From the NCBI RefSeq assembly GCF_002104995.1, contig NW_024468346.1, forward strand, positions 1 to 35,764: DNA of 35,764 nucleotides, read 5' to 3'. Of the stretch, positions 1 to 8,357 are shown one piece after another. Position numbers and translations under genes: made by a program. Under the pieces are notes generated by a model. That model was not told the origin of the DNA, ran no database searches, and saw nothing but the letters and a program-made list of their open reading frames with translations. Every line of letters starts with the position of its first letter. The first letter of the stretch is position 1. The stretch is from Linderina pennispora (Eukaryota; Kickxellomycota; Kickxellomycetes; Kickxellales; Kickxellaceae).

Positions 1-42
1 CACGTAGCTTTCGTCAAGAATGCTGTCGTTGGCCGTGCTCAT
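1..42 (-). CDS. Possible N-terminus of a gene running off the left edge
   Basis: On the minus strand an ATG at 42-40 opens 14 codons without a stop up to the window edge, encoding MSTANDSILDESYV. The composition (Ser, Asp, Glu, small residues) looks like a typical eukaryotic N-terminus. The arrangement would make it divergent from TAF13 with about 380 bp between the two starts. Fourteen residues are too few to name a family, and a chance open frame cannot be excluded. Confidence 0.3.
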   Translation of the reverse strand, partial: MSTANDSILDESYV

Positions 43-426
43 TTGCCTGGTGAATGCGAAGAGATTAGACAAAAGTAAGAAGCGAAAAGTTTTTTTTAGG
101 AAGAGAAAAGGCGCCAATCCAGGTCGTGCCCAAAACGCGAGCATTTTGGCATCATCGAGAGCGCGTTCACAGACCCACCCGCGCAGACCACCACACGAGC
201 GACGCGTTGACGGATGGCCAAGCCCGCGCACACCGCGCATGCCTTCACTTGCCTGCAATAGCCTGTGACACTGGCACAGTAGCTGCGTTCAGAATCCATC
301 ACTGTTTGCACCCAAAAGTGAGCAGCCCGCGTGTCTAGGGTATATGTTCTAAACACTGTCTATCTAATATGCGCACGTCAATAAACATACCGCACATTTA
401 CATACTCGTCACTTTACTTTTCAGGC
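43..426. promoter_or_regulatory. Intergenic region upstream of TAF13
   Basis: No supportable coding sequence. Short open frames here lack family similarity. A TTTTCAG at about 418-424 lies just before the TAF13 ATG, and a GTATAT at 340 could be the matching donor of an 85-nt leader intron; this is inferred from the motifs only. If the left-edge gene is real, this would be a shared divergent promoter. Confidence 0.3.
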
Positions 427-741
427 ATGGAGGGACATGTGGATCTCACGTCAAAGCAGTTCCAGCGGACACAAGCTATTTGGCAAGGAACTGCCCCTGC
501 TCATGTACGGATTCGGCGACGTTATTTCGCCGCTCCCTGAAAGCGTCACGTCCTGGAAGACATCTTGGTTGACTACATCAACGACACGTGCATCCAGGCG
601 GCGAAGGCTGCTGGTAAGCGCGGACGGGTAACTGTCGAGGACTTTAAGTTTGCGCTGCGCAAGGATCCGAAGAAGCTGGCCAGAGTGGAGGAGCTCATCG
701 CTATGAATAAGGAGATTGAGACCGCGCGCTCGCTGTTCTAA
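427..741 (+). CDS. TAF13: TFIID subunit TAF13, reading frame broken by two single-base indels
   Basis: Histone-fold subunit of the general transcription factor TFIID, which pairs with TAF11 in the nucleus. The conserved protein is visible in three segments. Residues MEGHVDLTSKQFQRT are read from 427 in frame 1. KLFGKELPLLMYGFGD and the following ISPLPESV are in frame 2 from 473. VLEDILVDYINDTCIQAA and the rest, through RVTVEDFKFALRKDPKK to RSLF, are again in frame 1 from 550, ending at TAA 739-741. The order and spacing match TAF13 (human: RLFSKELRCMMYGFGD, then ESVDILEDL, then RKDPRKFARV). One extra base (C at about 472) and one missing base (between 547 and 548, where GTC-GAC-GTC would restore SVDVLED) explain the shifts. 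Frame 1 alone stops at 538-540. With both corrected the product would be about 104 residues, close to a minimal TAF13. Neither break can be an intron. Sequencing error and true pseudogenisation are both possible. Confidence 0.85.
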
Positions 742-1377
742 AGACACTATACTATGGGGTACCTTTTATACACTACCAAAGGCTGGAGGTGAAGTACCAT
801 ATCCGCTGTAAAAATACCTGTCTAGTCGGCTTCACCCAGAATAAATCGCGTCTATATGTAGTGGACGCTTAATGTCTTGGCCCAATATTTTACAGGCTGA
901 TAGTGGGCGAAGGCCACGAGTAGGCTTCAGGCGCAAAAAGCGTGCTTCTGCTTTTTGGGTCTCTGTCTCTGGACTACAAGCCTGTCCTTGGTAGCCAAAG
1001 TACCATTCGCCAGCATTAAAGACAGTAAGCTATTTCAGTTGACATGGGGCTCACAGCCGTAAACATCTCGCTCTGCATGGCAAGTACGAACGATCATTTT
1101 CAAAAGGCATCTGCCAGCGTTTTCTTTCAGGTTGGATTTGAGCATCGGCCCGAACCCCCCTGACAGGAGCTGCAATCAATGATCCGCTGTTTGTCCAAGT
1201 CTGGCAGATGCGTGCAGCCACGCAAGCTGTAGCGTACACTACTCGTCGCGCTGCTACCTCGCACGCGTGGAAAATGCCTGATCCCTCCTCACAAGGCTCC
1301 TAGGCCCTTAGCCACAAGCGAGATTCCCTGCGGAGGCCCAATTTTCTAATTCTTGGCAGCTCATAGTGCAATGGCCT
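742..1377. other. Intergenic, TAF13 3' region
   Basis: No coding sequence that I can support. An AATAAA at 840-845, about 100 nt after the TAF13 stop, is a reasonable polyadenylation signal for that gene. The rest shows no repeat or RNA gene that I recognise. Confidence 0.4.
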
Positions 1378-1944
1378 TCAGAGTGAGCTGCTGTCTCGAG
1401 AATATTTATCCTCCTCCCCAAACCCGTGCCCAGATGCTTCGCCACATTGGAGCAACCGACAGCACATAGGCGAGGTTATTAATAGCTGTTTAATGAGCGT
1501 GGCCGCCACTTGCTGCCCAAAAACGAAATACAGGATACACGGCGCCTTGGGGAGAGACAGATGGGACAATTCCAGATAGTTGCATGCTTTCTGGATATCC
1601 ACAGTAGGCAACAGTGCCGAATCTACCTCCGATACCTTCGAGTCTAATGTATGAAATTGGCATTGAACAGCACCGTGGGCCAGCCAGCCACCTTGTTTAG
1701 CACACTCGTGAACGTACACATCCGGCATATCTCCTGAAGGTTAGGGGGAAAGAAGAATATACACCGCAGTTACACTGACGATCTACAAGCTAGCACTGAT
1801 CTCATTCATTGCCGAGGCGGTCATTATTGGCACTTTTTAGCTTTCGGTACTGGAAACACTGACAGAGCACCTCCGCCCTGGACCACACACGTCCTGGTAT
1901 TCAGGCAGATAGGTCAGGATTGCTACTCTTCCTAGGGCAGCCAT
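1378..1944 (-). CDS. Candidate small two-exon protein, unrecognised
   Basis: A 116-codon minus-strand frame (ATG at 1728, stop at 1378-1380) is preceded immediately by TTCAG, a good 3' splice site. Upstream on the same strand an ATG at 1944 in a favourable context (CTCGACATGG) opens 31 codons beginning MAALGRVAILTYLPEY. Joining exon 1 (1944-1851) through donor GTACCG and acceptor CAG to exon 2 (1733-1378) removes 117 nt and keeps one frame, giving about 149 residues. The product has mixed composition with alternating hydrophobic stretches (for example CILYFVFGQQVAATLIKQLL) and several cysteines. I see no signal peptide and no domain I can name. The donor is weak and other donors nearby are possible. 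It may be a chance open frame. Confidence 0.35.
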
Positions 1945-3124
1945 GTCGAGTAAAAAATGAGCTGAACACCAGGTCCAGTTAAAGAGGAGTTCAGCTTCTC
2001 TTTTTTCGTTGCCTCAATACACCATATCCACTGTCACATCGGCCAAGTGCTTTTCATAAGTATCTATCAGAATTTATGATTCTCTGAGTTTCTACAATTT
2101 TTCTTTCCTCATCGGATCCATGTGTCATCACGACCATGGCTCTGATCCTCCTTTGGGATCTCTCTCTTCTCCACTCTCGATTTATTTCTTATAACTACTT
2201 TCTCTTCTTATTCGTAGTTCTTTCTTTTTCTGGCTGCTTACAGCCCACTCCTTATACAATACGACAATTGTCTGGCTGACTCAGCCCAAACCACTCGCTG
2301 AAACTCGTGACCTTCTAACAGAGACACGTAACTGGAGATAATCATACATGTTATCTTGTCATTCGATGGGCACTTATGATTTGCTCTAGAGAATCTGCAG
2401 CTCTCACCGATGTTGTCATTTGCTATTCCAATTAATAAGGTACAGGATCAGATACTAGACACAGTTTGTATCCATATGCCTGAGTACGTTCACCTATGGC
2501 TAACAGTATGTAACCATATCGCGCAATACCCCACCAAGGAACTCGTTCATCCTTGCCATGGATGAACTATTGCATAATGCAGCACGCACATTAAACGCAA
2601 TAGATCGTATTTCAAGGCTCTCATACATTTATATATGTGTTACAAGAAGTGGTAGTGCCTATCTTCAGTGATGTGGCGGCGAATATAACTTTGGGATTAG
2701 TCATGCCACCACAACACAAACGAGAAATGATAGACAGGCTTCTTATACAAGCCATATGTTACACTAATCACGATGTTTCCGCCCGCTGTAGGCGCTAAAA
2801 GTCACCACAATTATGCAAGACAAACAACGCTTATGTCGCATAGAGGTGGGCTCATATCGCAAGTGCGGAGAACTCAGGTATAGAGTAAGTCTGATCTGAA
2901 TGCCCTAATCAGGATCACATGCACTTATGCAATCCTGCAGCTCCCTACTTCACAGGACACAGCAACCCACATTACTAGAGTCTCTGTTGTTAATATTAAT
3001 TGCTACTAATTGTGCAACAGGCTATACTCGTGTCTACAACACTCTCTCATTCTCTGCTCGGTAAATTGCCTAAACGTTTAGAAACACTATATTTTCTGCT
3101 TGACCCACACTCACAGCTAGCACT
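1945..3124. other. AT-richer gene-poor stretch
   Basis: No open frame of note on either strand. Base composition is visibly more AT-rich than the gene blocks. A strongly pyrimidine-rich plus-strand segment spans about 1995-2235. Another CT-rich stretch at about 3035-3120 precedes the kinase-fold gene and resembles a fungal promoter or leader. An 8-bp inverted repeat (AGCTGAAC at 1960-1967, GTTCAGCT at 1989-1996) could form a small hairpin. No transposase, terminal repeat pair or target duplication was found by eye. Confidence 0.4.
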
Positions 3125-3841
3125 ATGAGGGCGATAGTCGAGTCAGAAGGCAGACTGATTGATTATGGTAGCCGCTTGGTGACGCTGAAGATGTACATCG
3201 CGAGCTTAGTTTTCCTCCGGTATCCCAAAGGGGAATACACGTTCCGCTGGCCGATGCGACTGGTAGAGGGCATACACAATGTTCCCCAGCCAAGTACTGT
3301 TGGTTTCGAAAAAGCGTACAAGCGCATCATTAAAGAAGAAGACCTGAAGAACAAGAAGCTTCTCCGCTGCTTTTCCACTACTATAGCCTTCAAGGCTGAA
3401 TACCAGGGAAGAGATGTCTTTGTGAAGTATGCTCGCGACGAAGACAAGGTGACGGCTCTCATCGCTGAATCAGTGATAGGATTTAGATTCCTCCCAAAGC
3501 ACGCATATATACAGGAATATCTCGGAGTCACACCAAACGGCCTGGTCTCTGAATATTTCGAGGGAGAGGAGCTTTCGATGGTGGATAGCTTATCGGATGT
3601 GGGGAAAAGCAAATGCCTTGCGGCGCTGAAGGTTCTCCATGACAAGGAGATAGTTCATGGCGACTTGGGGCCGCAAAACATCTTGGTAAACGGGGATGAG
3701 ATCAAACTGATCGACTTCTCCTACGCGTACAGCAAGACATGGAATATCGACCATGCATACGAAGACGGCTACGTACACTCCACCCCCGCTGCCGAAGTCG
3801 AAAAGCTAACTGAACATCTGAAGAAACTAAAAAGCAGCTAG
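3125..3841 (+). CDS. Small protein-kinase-fold protein (orphan)
   Basis: A 238-residue single-exon frame. It carries a recognisable protein-kinase-like core. VFVKYA at 98-103 supplies the ATP-anchoring Lys101. IVHGDLGPQNIL at 176-187 supplies catalytic Asp180 and metal-binding Asn185. IKLIDFSYA at 193-201 supplies Asp197 in DFS, in place of DFG. No clear glycine-rich loop is visible, and the C-lobe is very short after DFS (about 40 residues), as in Bud32/RIO-like or bacterial small-molecule/LPS kinase-like proteins. Residues 1-80 match nothing I know. The substrate is unknown. The gene sits alone in AT-richer, gene-poor DNA, with more AT-tolerant codon use than HSP104 or UBR1, which would fit an acquired or element-associated gene. 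The start is the first ATG after a CT-rich leader; an upstream exon is possible. Confidence 0.7.
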   Translation: MRAIVESEGRLIDYGSRLVTLKMYIASLVFLRYPKGEYTFRWPMRLVEGIHNVPQPSTVGFEKAYKRIIKEEDLKNKKLLRCFSTTIAFKAEYQGRDVFVKYARDEDKVTALIAESVIGFRFLPKHAYIQEYLGVTPNGLVSEYFEGEELSMVDSLSDVGKSKCLAALKVLHDKEIVHGDLGPQNILVNGDEIKLIDFSYAYSKTWNIDHAYEDGYVHSTPAAEVEKLTEHLKKLKSS

Positions 3842-4366
3842 TAATTTTTGAATATCTATAATTCGGTACTGGTTGGTATGGTATTCAATAGCCACATAGA
3901 CCAAGTGTCAGGGACACGACAAAGACACGTAAAATTGACCTTTTTAGTGGCAAAAGTGATTAATTAGTATGGATCATACAGCTTGGGGGAAAGGCGAGCC
4001 ATCGCCGAAACAGGGATGCTGTTGAATTGGTTAAATGTGGGGGTATAAAGGTTATTTTTAATACTGAAGCAAAGAGAGAAAAGAGAAAAAAAATTGCGCG
4101 GACGTATCTTCAATGCGGCCGTTTGTGCAACTTGTCAGAGGCTCGATGTTGCCTCTATTGTGTAGGCTGTAGCAAAGGTCTCGTTGGCGCCCGGCTTGTC
4201 GTCACCTGGTTCGACTGACATGTCGACATCACGGACAGCCGCAGTGGGCGCGCAACATGTTAGCTATATCAATTCGACGGCTGAAACACGGTCAGGTGAT
4301 TGGGTTCGAACGTGTAAATCTATATGAAAACAATGCTTTTGGGTGTCTTAAACGAGAAATTTTCGT
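3842..4366. other. Intergenic, convergent 3' ends
   Basis: The 3' flanks of the kinase-fold gene (plus) and HSP104 (minus) meet here. The short open frames are not supported by composition or similarity. I see no RNA gene. Confidence 0.4.
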
Positions 4367-7045
4367 TTACATCTGCATGTCAGCGTCTGTCTCTTCCGGC
4401 TTGGCGTCGACTGTGAAGACAAACTCCTCAGGCAGACCATCGACATGTGTGATTTTGATGATGCTGTGGTCAGGCAGCGAACCGCGGATGATCTCCTTAG
4501 AAATCGCAGTGACGAGGTTCTTTTCCAGGAAGCGGCGAATGGGACGGGCGCCATACAGCGGATCATAGCTCTCCTTCAGCACATGGTTGATACCCTCATC
4601 ATCCATGGTAAGCGTGATGTCGCGCTCAGCCAGGCGCGATTCGATCTGGCTCAGCTGCAGACGTACCACGCTGCGCAGGTTATCGTATCCCAGGCGGTTA
4701 AACACGACGATCTCGTCAAGACGGTTGAGCAGCTCTGGGCGCAGTGTACGGCGCAGGTCGTTCATGACCAAGTCCTGAACACCCTGGGGCAGCACACCGG
4801 TATCGGTGAGCGACGGGTTGAGCTGCGATGTGTACTCAAGGATCTTGTCCTGGCCGATGTTGGATGTCAGGATGATCACGCACTGGGTGAAGTCGATCAG
4901 GCGGCCCTGGCCGTCGGTCAGTCGGCCATCGTCGAGTACCTGCAGCAGAATGTTAAGGACGTTGGGATGTGCCTTCTCGATCTCATCGAATAGGATGACG
5001 TTGTACGGCCGCTTGCGCACGATCTCGGTCAGCTGGCCGCCCTCCTCATAGCCGACATAGCCGGGTGCTGAGCCAATCATGCGCGACACAGTGTGCTGCT
5101 CCATATACTCGGACATGTCGAGGCGCACCATGTACTTCTCGTTGTCGAAGAGTTCGCGTGCCAGCGCCTTGGCAAGCTCTGTCTTTCCGGTTCCTGTGGG
5201 ACCAAGGAACAGGAGTGAGCCGGTGGGCTGGTTAGTGCGAGCCATGCCGGCGCGCGACCGCAGGATGGCGTCGGCGACAGCGTCAATAGCGCGGTCCTGG
5301 CCAACAACTGATTTCTTCAGGCGCTCAGCCAGGGTCATCAAGCGCTCGACCTGCGACTGCGTCAGGCGCTGCACAGGGATGCCGGTCCAGCGGGCGATGA
5401 CCTCGGCAACCTGGTCAGGCCCAACCACCGAGCTCAGCATCTCCTCCTTGATCTCCCCGCTAACCACCTTGGCCTCGTGCTCGGCCTGGCGCCTGTGCAG
5501 CTCCTTGAGGTGGCTCTGGAGCTCAGGAATCGCGTAGAACTCCATATCTGCAGCGCGCTCGAGGTCGTGGCGACGGCGCGCGTCTTCGGCCTTCAGACGC
5601 AGCTCGTCCATCTTCTGGTTTGCGCTGCGGATCTCGTCCAGGAGACCCTTTTCAGACTCGTAGCGCAGCTTGAGCGGGCGTAGTTCCTCGTTGATCTGTT
5701 CAATTTCCTTGCCGACTGCTTCAAGGCGCATGCGCGAAGAGTCGTCCTTTTCCTTCTGCAGCGCAATGCGCTCGATTTCAAGCTGCTGCAAACGGCGCTC
5801 CAGGTGGTCGATTTGCTCGGGCTGCGAGTCAAGCTGGACGCGGGTCCACGCCATGGCCTCATCGACAACATCCAGGGCCTTGTCAGGCAGGCGGCGGTTG
5901 GTAATGTAGCGGTCGGAGAGCTGGGCAGCAGTGACCAGCGCGGCATCAAGCACCTTGACGCCGTGATGGCTTTCATAACGCTCCTTCAGTCCACGCAGGA
6001 TCGAAATCGTGTCCTGTACGGAGGGCTCCGAGACATTGACCTTCTGGAAGCGGCGCTCAAAGGCGGCATCCTTTTCAACATACTTCTGGTACTCGTCGTC
6101 GGTGGTAGCGCCGATGACGCGCAGTTCGCCGCGGGCCAGCATGGGCTTGAGCAGGTTGGCAGCATCCATGGCGCCGTCGGTCTTTCCGGCACCAAGCACC
6201 AAGTGGATCTCGTCAATGAACAGGATGGCGCCGCCCTCACACTCGGTGACCTCCTTGAGCACAGCCTTCAGGCGCTCCTCAAACTCGCCGCGGTACTTGG
6301 CGCCGGCAATCAGCGCGCCCATGTCCAGTGAGAACAGGTGCGTCTGGAGAGTTTTTGGCACGTCATTGGCGACAATGCGCTGCGCCAGGCCCTCGACAAT
6401 GGCGGTCTTGCCTGTACCGGGCGGACCGGCCAGGATCGGATTCGACTTGTTGCGGCGACACAGCACGCGGATGATCTGCCTGATCTCGTCGTCGCGGCCG
6501 ATGATGGGGTCGATCTTGCCGCCTTCGACCTGCTTGATCATGTCGACCGCATACTTGCTCAGTGCGTCAAAGTTCTCCTCGGCGTTCTTCGACGTGACCT
6601 TGCGCGACCCGCGCGTCTTCTTGATTATATCGCGCAGCTGCTTCAGCGAGACGCGGGCGCGGTCCAGGATCTCCTGCACCGATCGTTGATAGGTCAAAGC
6701 CAGGAGGAAGGTGTCGACAGCCACCAGAGAGTCGCCCATTGCCTGCATCTCCTTCTTGGCTTGTGGCAGGGTGTCAAAGAAGCTGCGGCTGAAGCCGGGC
6801 TCGGGCGGCGCGGGGTCCTGCGCGGGAAGGCGGGCGATCGCGCTGCGGACTGCGCGCTCAAACTCGACCGGCTGTGCACCGACCTTGTCGATAATGTTCT
6901 TGAGGTAGCCGTCGTCCTGCTCCCAAAGGGCGAGTAGGAGGTGGGCGAGATCAACTGTGAGGTTCTGGTTCTCGACGGCCAGCGCCATCGACGACTTGAC
7001 AGCCTCCAGCAGCTTGTCGGTGTACTCTTCTGCGTTGAAGGACAT
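4367..7045 (-). CDS. HSP104: Hsp104/ClpB-type AAA+ protein disaggregase
   Basis: Cytosolic hexameric ATPase that threads aggregated proteins through its pore, working with Hsp70/Hsp40, and gives thermotolerance. It has 892 residues without an intron, against about 908 in yeast. The Clp N-domain occupies about 1-145. NBD1 has Walker A GPPGTGKT at 207-214 (Lys213), pore-loop Tyr251 in [12 protein letters not shown], Walker B FIDE at 276-279 and Arg fingers 331-332. A coiled-coil middle domain spans about 405-525. NBD2 has Walker A GPTGTGKT at 615-622 (Lys621), pore loop GYVGYEEGG at 662-670, Walker B FDEIEK at 686-691 and sensor-2 Arg834 in [10 protein letters not shown]. All key residues are present, so it should be active. 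The tail ends ETDADMQM, which is acidic but lacks the longer acidic tail of yeast Hsp104. The ATG starts exactly at the family N-terminus. It is divergent from the acyl-CoA-binding protein gene. Confidence 0.97.
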   Translation of the reverse strand: MSFNAEEYTDKLLEAVKSSMALAVENQNLTVDLAHLLLALWEQDDGYLKNIIDKVGAQPVEFERAVRSAIARLPAQDPAPPEPGFSRSFFDTLPQAKKEMQAMGDSLVAVDTFLLALTYQRSVQEILDRARVSLKQLRDIIKKTRGSRKVTSKNAEENFDALSKYAVDMIKQVEGGKIDPIIGRDDEIRQIIRVLCRRNKSNPILAGPPGTGKTAIVEGLAQRIVANDVPKTLQTHLFSLDMGALIAGAKYRGEFEERLKAVLKEVTECEGGAILFIDEIHLVLGAGKTDGAMDAANLLKPMLARGELRVIGATTDDEYQKYVEKDAAFERRFQKVNVSEPSVQDTISILRGLKERYESHHGVKVLDAALVTAAQLSDRYITNRRLPDKALDVVDEAMAWTRVQLDSQPEQIDHLERRLQQLEIERIALQKEKDDSSRMRLEAVGKEIEQINEELRPLKLRYESEKGLLDEIRSANQKMDELRLKAEDARRRHDLERAADMEFYAIPELQSHLKELHRRQAEHEAKVVSGEIKEEMLSSVVGPDQVAEVIARWTGIPVQRLTQSQVERLMTLAERLKKSVVGQDRAIDAVADAILRSRAGMARTNQPTGSLLFLGPTGTGKTELAKALARELFDNEKYMVRLDMSEYMEQHTVSRMIGSAPGYVGYEEGGQLTEIVRKRPYNVILFDEIEKAHPNVLNILLQVLDDGRLTDGQGRLIDFTQCVIILTSNIGQDKILEYTSQLNPSLTDTGVLPQGVQDLVMNDLRRTLRPELLNRLDEIVVFNRLGYDNLRSVVRLQLSQIESRLAERDITLTMDDEGINHVLKESYDPLYGARPIRRFLEKNLVTAISKEIIRGSLPDHSIIKITHVDGLPEEFVFTVDAKPEETDADMQM

Positions 7046-7717
7046 CTTGGGCGTGTGGGCGTGTACAGGTATTTACAAAAGGATGGATAGTGTGCACTCT
7101 AGGTAAGAGAAGAAGAAAAAGCGTATAGTGTAGCAAGAAAAACTTGTTTGCATGTCTCCCGGCTGGTAGGCAAGGAGCCAGATCCCTTTTATACTGATTG
7201 ACAGTGACGTTGCATTCCAAGGACTGGTGTCCCAGCAAGCACTGGCGGCGCCTAGAATATGCTGGATGTTACACCCGCAGCTGTGCGCGATGCCCAGTGA
7301 GCGGGGCGGCGAGGTGGTGTCCATGTGTGCCAGTTGCTTTCTACGTCAATGGCAGTGCTGTGTCCGATCTATGTGTCCGCCCGCGCACATCGCCAATCAT
7401 CCGCCACTGGTCCTGGCGGCCTTTGTGCCAGAAGCATCCAGATTCAGCTATCAGCTATCAGCGGTCAGACTTGTGATTAGCGGATCACATAAAGTCTGAT
7501 CACCCGCCTTCAAAACCGCAGTGTTGGCAGTATTGCTTTATTGGCTTGGGATCGGGGGTCGGCTGAGCTGTCCCAGAACGTGAAAGTGGCAGCATCGAAA
7601 AGCCCCCAGCAACTGCAGCCTCAGGCTTCTCAAAACAGCCAGCGGCCGTCACCACTCACCCTTTCTGTCTCTTGATAGTTCCACTTTTCGTCAATTTCAC
7701 ACCAGATTCCATTCGCC
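7046..7717. promoter_or_regulatory. Shared divergent promoter region of HSP104 and ACBP
   Basis: 672 bp between two divergent starts. Besides the TATA box facing HSP104, I looked for heat-shock elements. The best is an imperfect one at about 7430-7446 (GAAGCATCCAGATTC); no perfect GAANNTTCNNGAA array or AGGGG stress element was seen. A short imperfect direct repeat of AGCTATC lies near 7445-7460. On the ACBP side, a pyrimidine-rich leader runs into its ATG. Confidence 0.5.
7184..7193 (-). promoter_or_regulatory. TATA box of HSP104
   Basis: The minus strand reads TATAAAAGGG here, a near-ideal TATA box 139 nt upstream of the HSP104 ATG. It implies a 5' leader of roughly 100 nt. A strong TATA box suits a stress-induced gene. 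Confidence 0.65.
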
Positions 7718-7996
7718 ATGTCTGAAGCCGCCTCTACCGGAAACGCTGCCTTCGTCACTGCCTCGCAGGAGGTCACGAAGCTGAGCACTGCTCCCTCGAA
7801 CGACATCAAGCTGCAGCTGTACGCCAACTTCAAGCAGGGCATCAACGGCGACAACACGACTCCTGCCCCGGGCTTCATGGACTTCACCGGCAAGGCCAAG
7901 TGGAACGCCTGGACTGCCCTCAAGGGCACCAGCAAGGAGGACGCCCAGGCCAAGTACATTGCGCTGGTCGAGGAGCTCAAGAAGACCCACGCCTAA
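7718..7996 (+). CDS. ACB1: Acyl-CoA-binding protein
   Basis: A 92-residue cytosolic four-helix protein that binds and carries C12-C22 acyl-CoA esters, supplying lipid synthesis and buffering free acyl-CoA. The signature runs through KLQLYANFKQG (31-41), GFMDFTGKAKWNAW (52-65) and YIALVEEL (80-87). Ligand-contact residues Tyr35, Lys39, Lys61 and Tyr80 align with Tyr28, Lys32, Lys54 and Tyr73 of bovine ACBP. Length is normal for the family (86-92). The coding sequence is intact, and its strong bias to C-ending codons suggests high expression. An AATAAA at 8038-8043 is a likely polyadenylation signal. Confidence 0.96.
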   Translation: MSEAASTGNAAFVTASQEVTKLSTAPSNDIKLQLYANFKQGINGDNTTPAPGFMDFTGKAKWNAWTALKGTSKEDAQAKYIALVEELKKTHA

Positions 7997-8357
7997 ATCC
8001 ACATAAATAGCATTTGGTTTCTGGCCGGAAGGCACTAAATAAACACTCCTTTTGGCCTACATGATCAGTGGCGGAGACCGGGCACTGGCTCTATGGTGGT
8101 CCGAGTATGCCAGCAATGAGCTGTGCGGGATCTGGCAGCAGCCGCCCATGGGCCAAGGCTCGAAAGGAGCGGCGCATACAGCTGAGGGCGCATGCTGCAG
8201 CACGGGCGGTGATCAAGTGACACTGAGATTTCTCTACCGTCTGTGCCCGCGCCGCTGCTCGACTTTTGCGTTGTTGGCCCACGCCCGGCGGCCCTTGTCC
8301 CCCTTTACTTCCCCACCTTGCTTGATAACAAATATTCCTCATTACGTTTCAGACAAG
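7997..8357. other. ACBP 3' flank and RhoGAP promoter/leader
   Basis: About 360 bp. An open frame continues upstream of the RhoGAP ATG as far as 8052, but its sequence is unlike any domain, and the pyrimidine-rich run at about 8290-8352 ending in TTTCAG just before ACAAGATG looks like a leader, possibly with a 3' splice site of a leader intron. Confidence 0.4.
8038..8043 (+). promoter_or_regulatory. Polyadenylation signal of ACBP
   Basis: A canonical AATAAA lies 42 nt after the ACBP stop codon. Confidence 0.5.

Noticed and set aside
4257-4330. tRNA-like B box (GGTTCGAAC at 4303-4311)
   Set aside because: No matching A box, anticodon arm or acceptor stem could be folded around it.
4445-6937. 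Long plus-strand open frames opposite HSP104
   Set aside because: They mirror the codon bias of the real minus-strand gene and resemble no family.
8052-8357. 102-residue N-terminal extension of the RhoGAP protein
   Set aside because: In frame but without domain similarity, and it covers the ACBP 3' flank and a CT-rich leader ending in TTTCAG.
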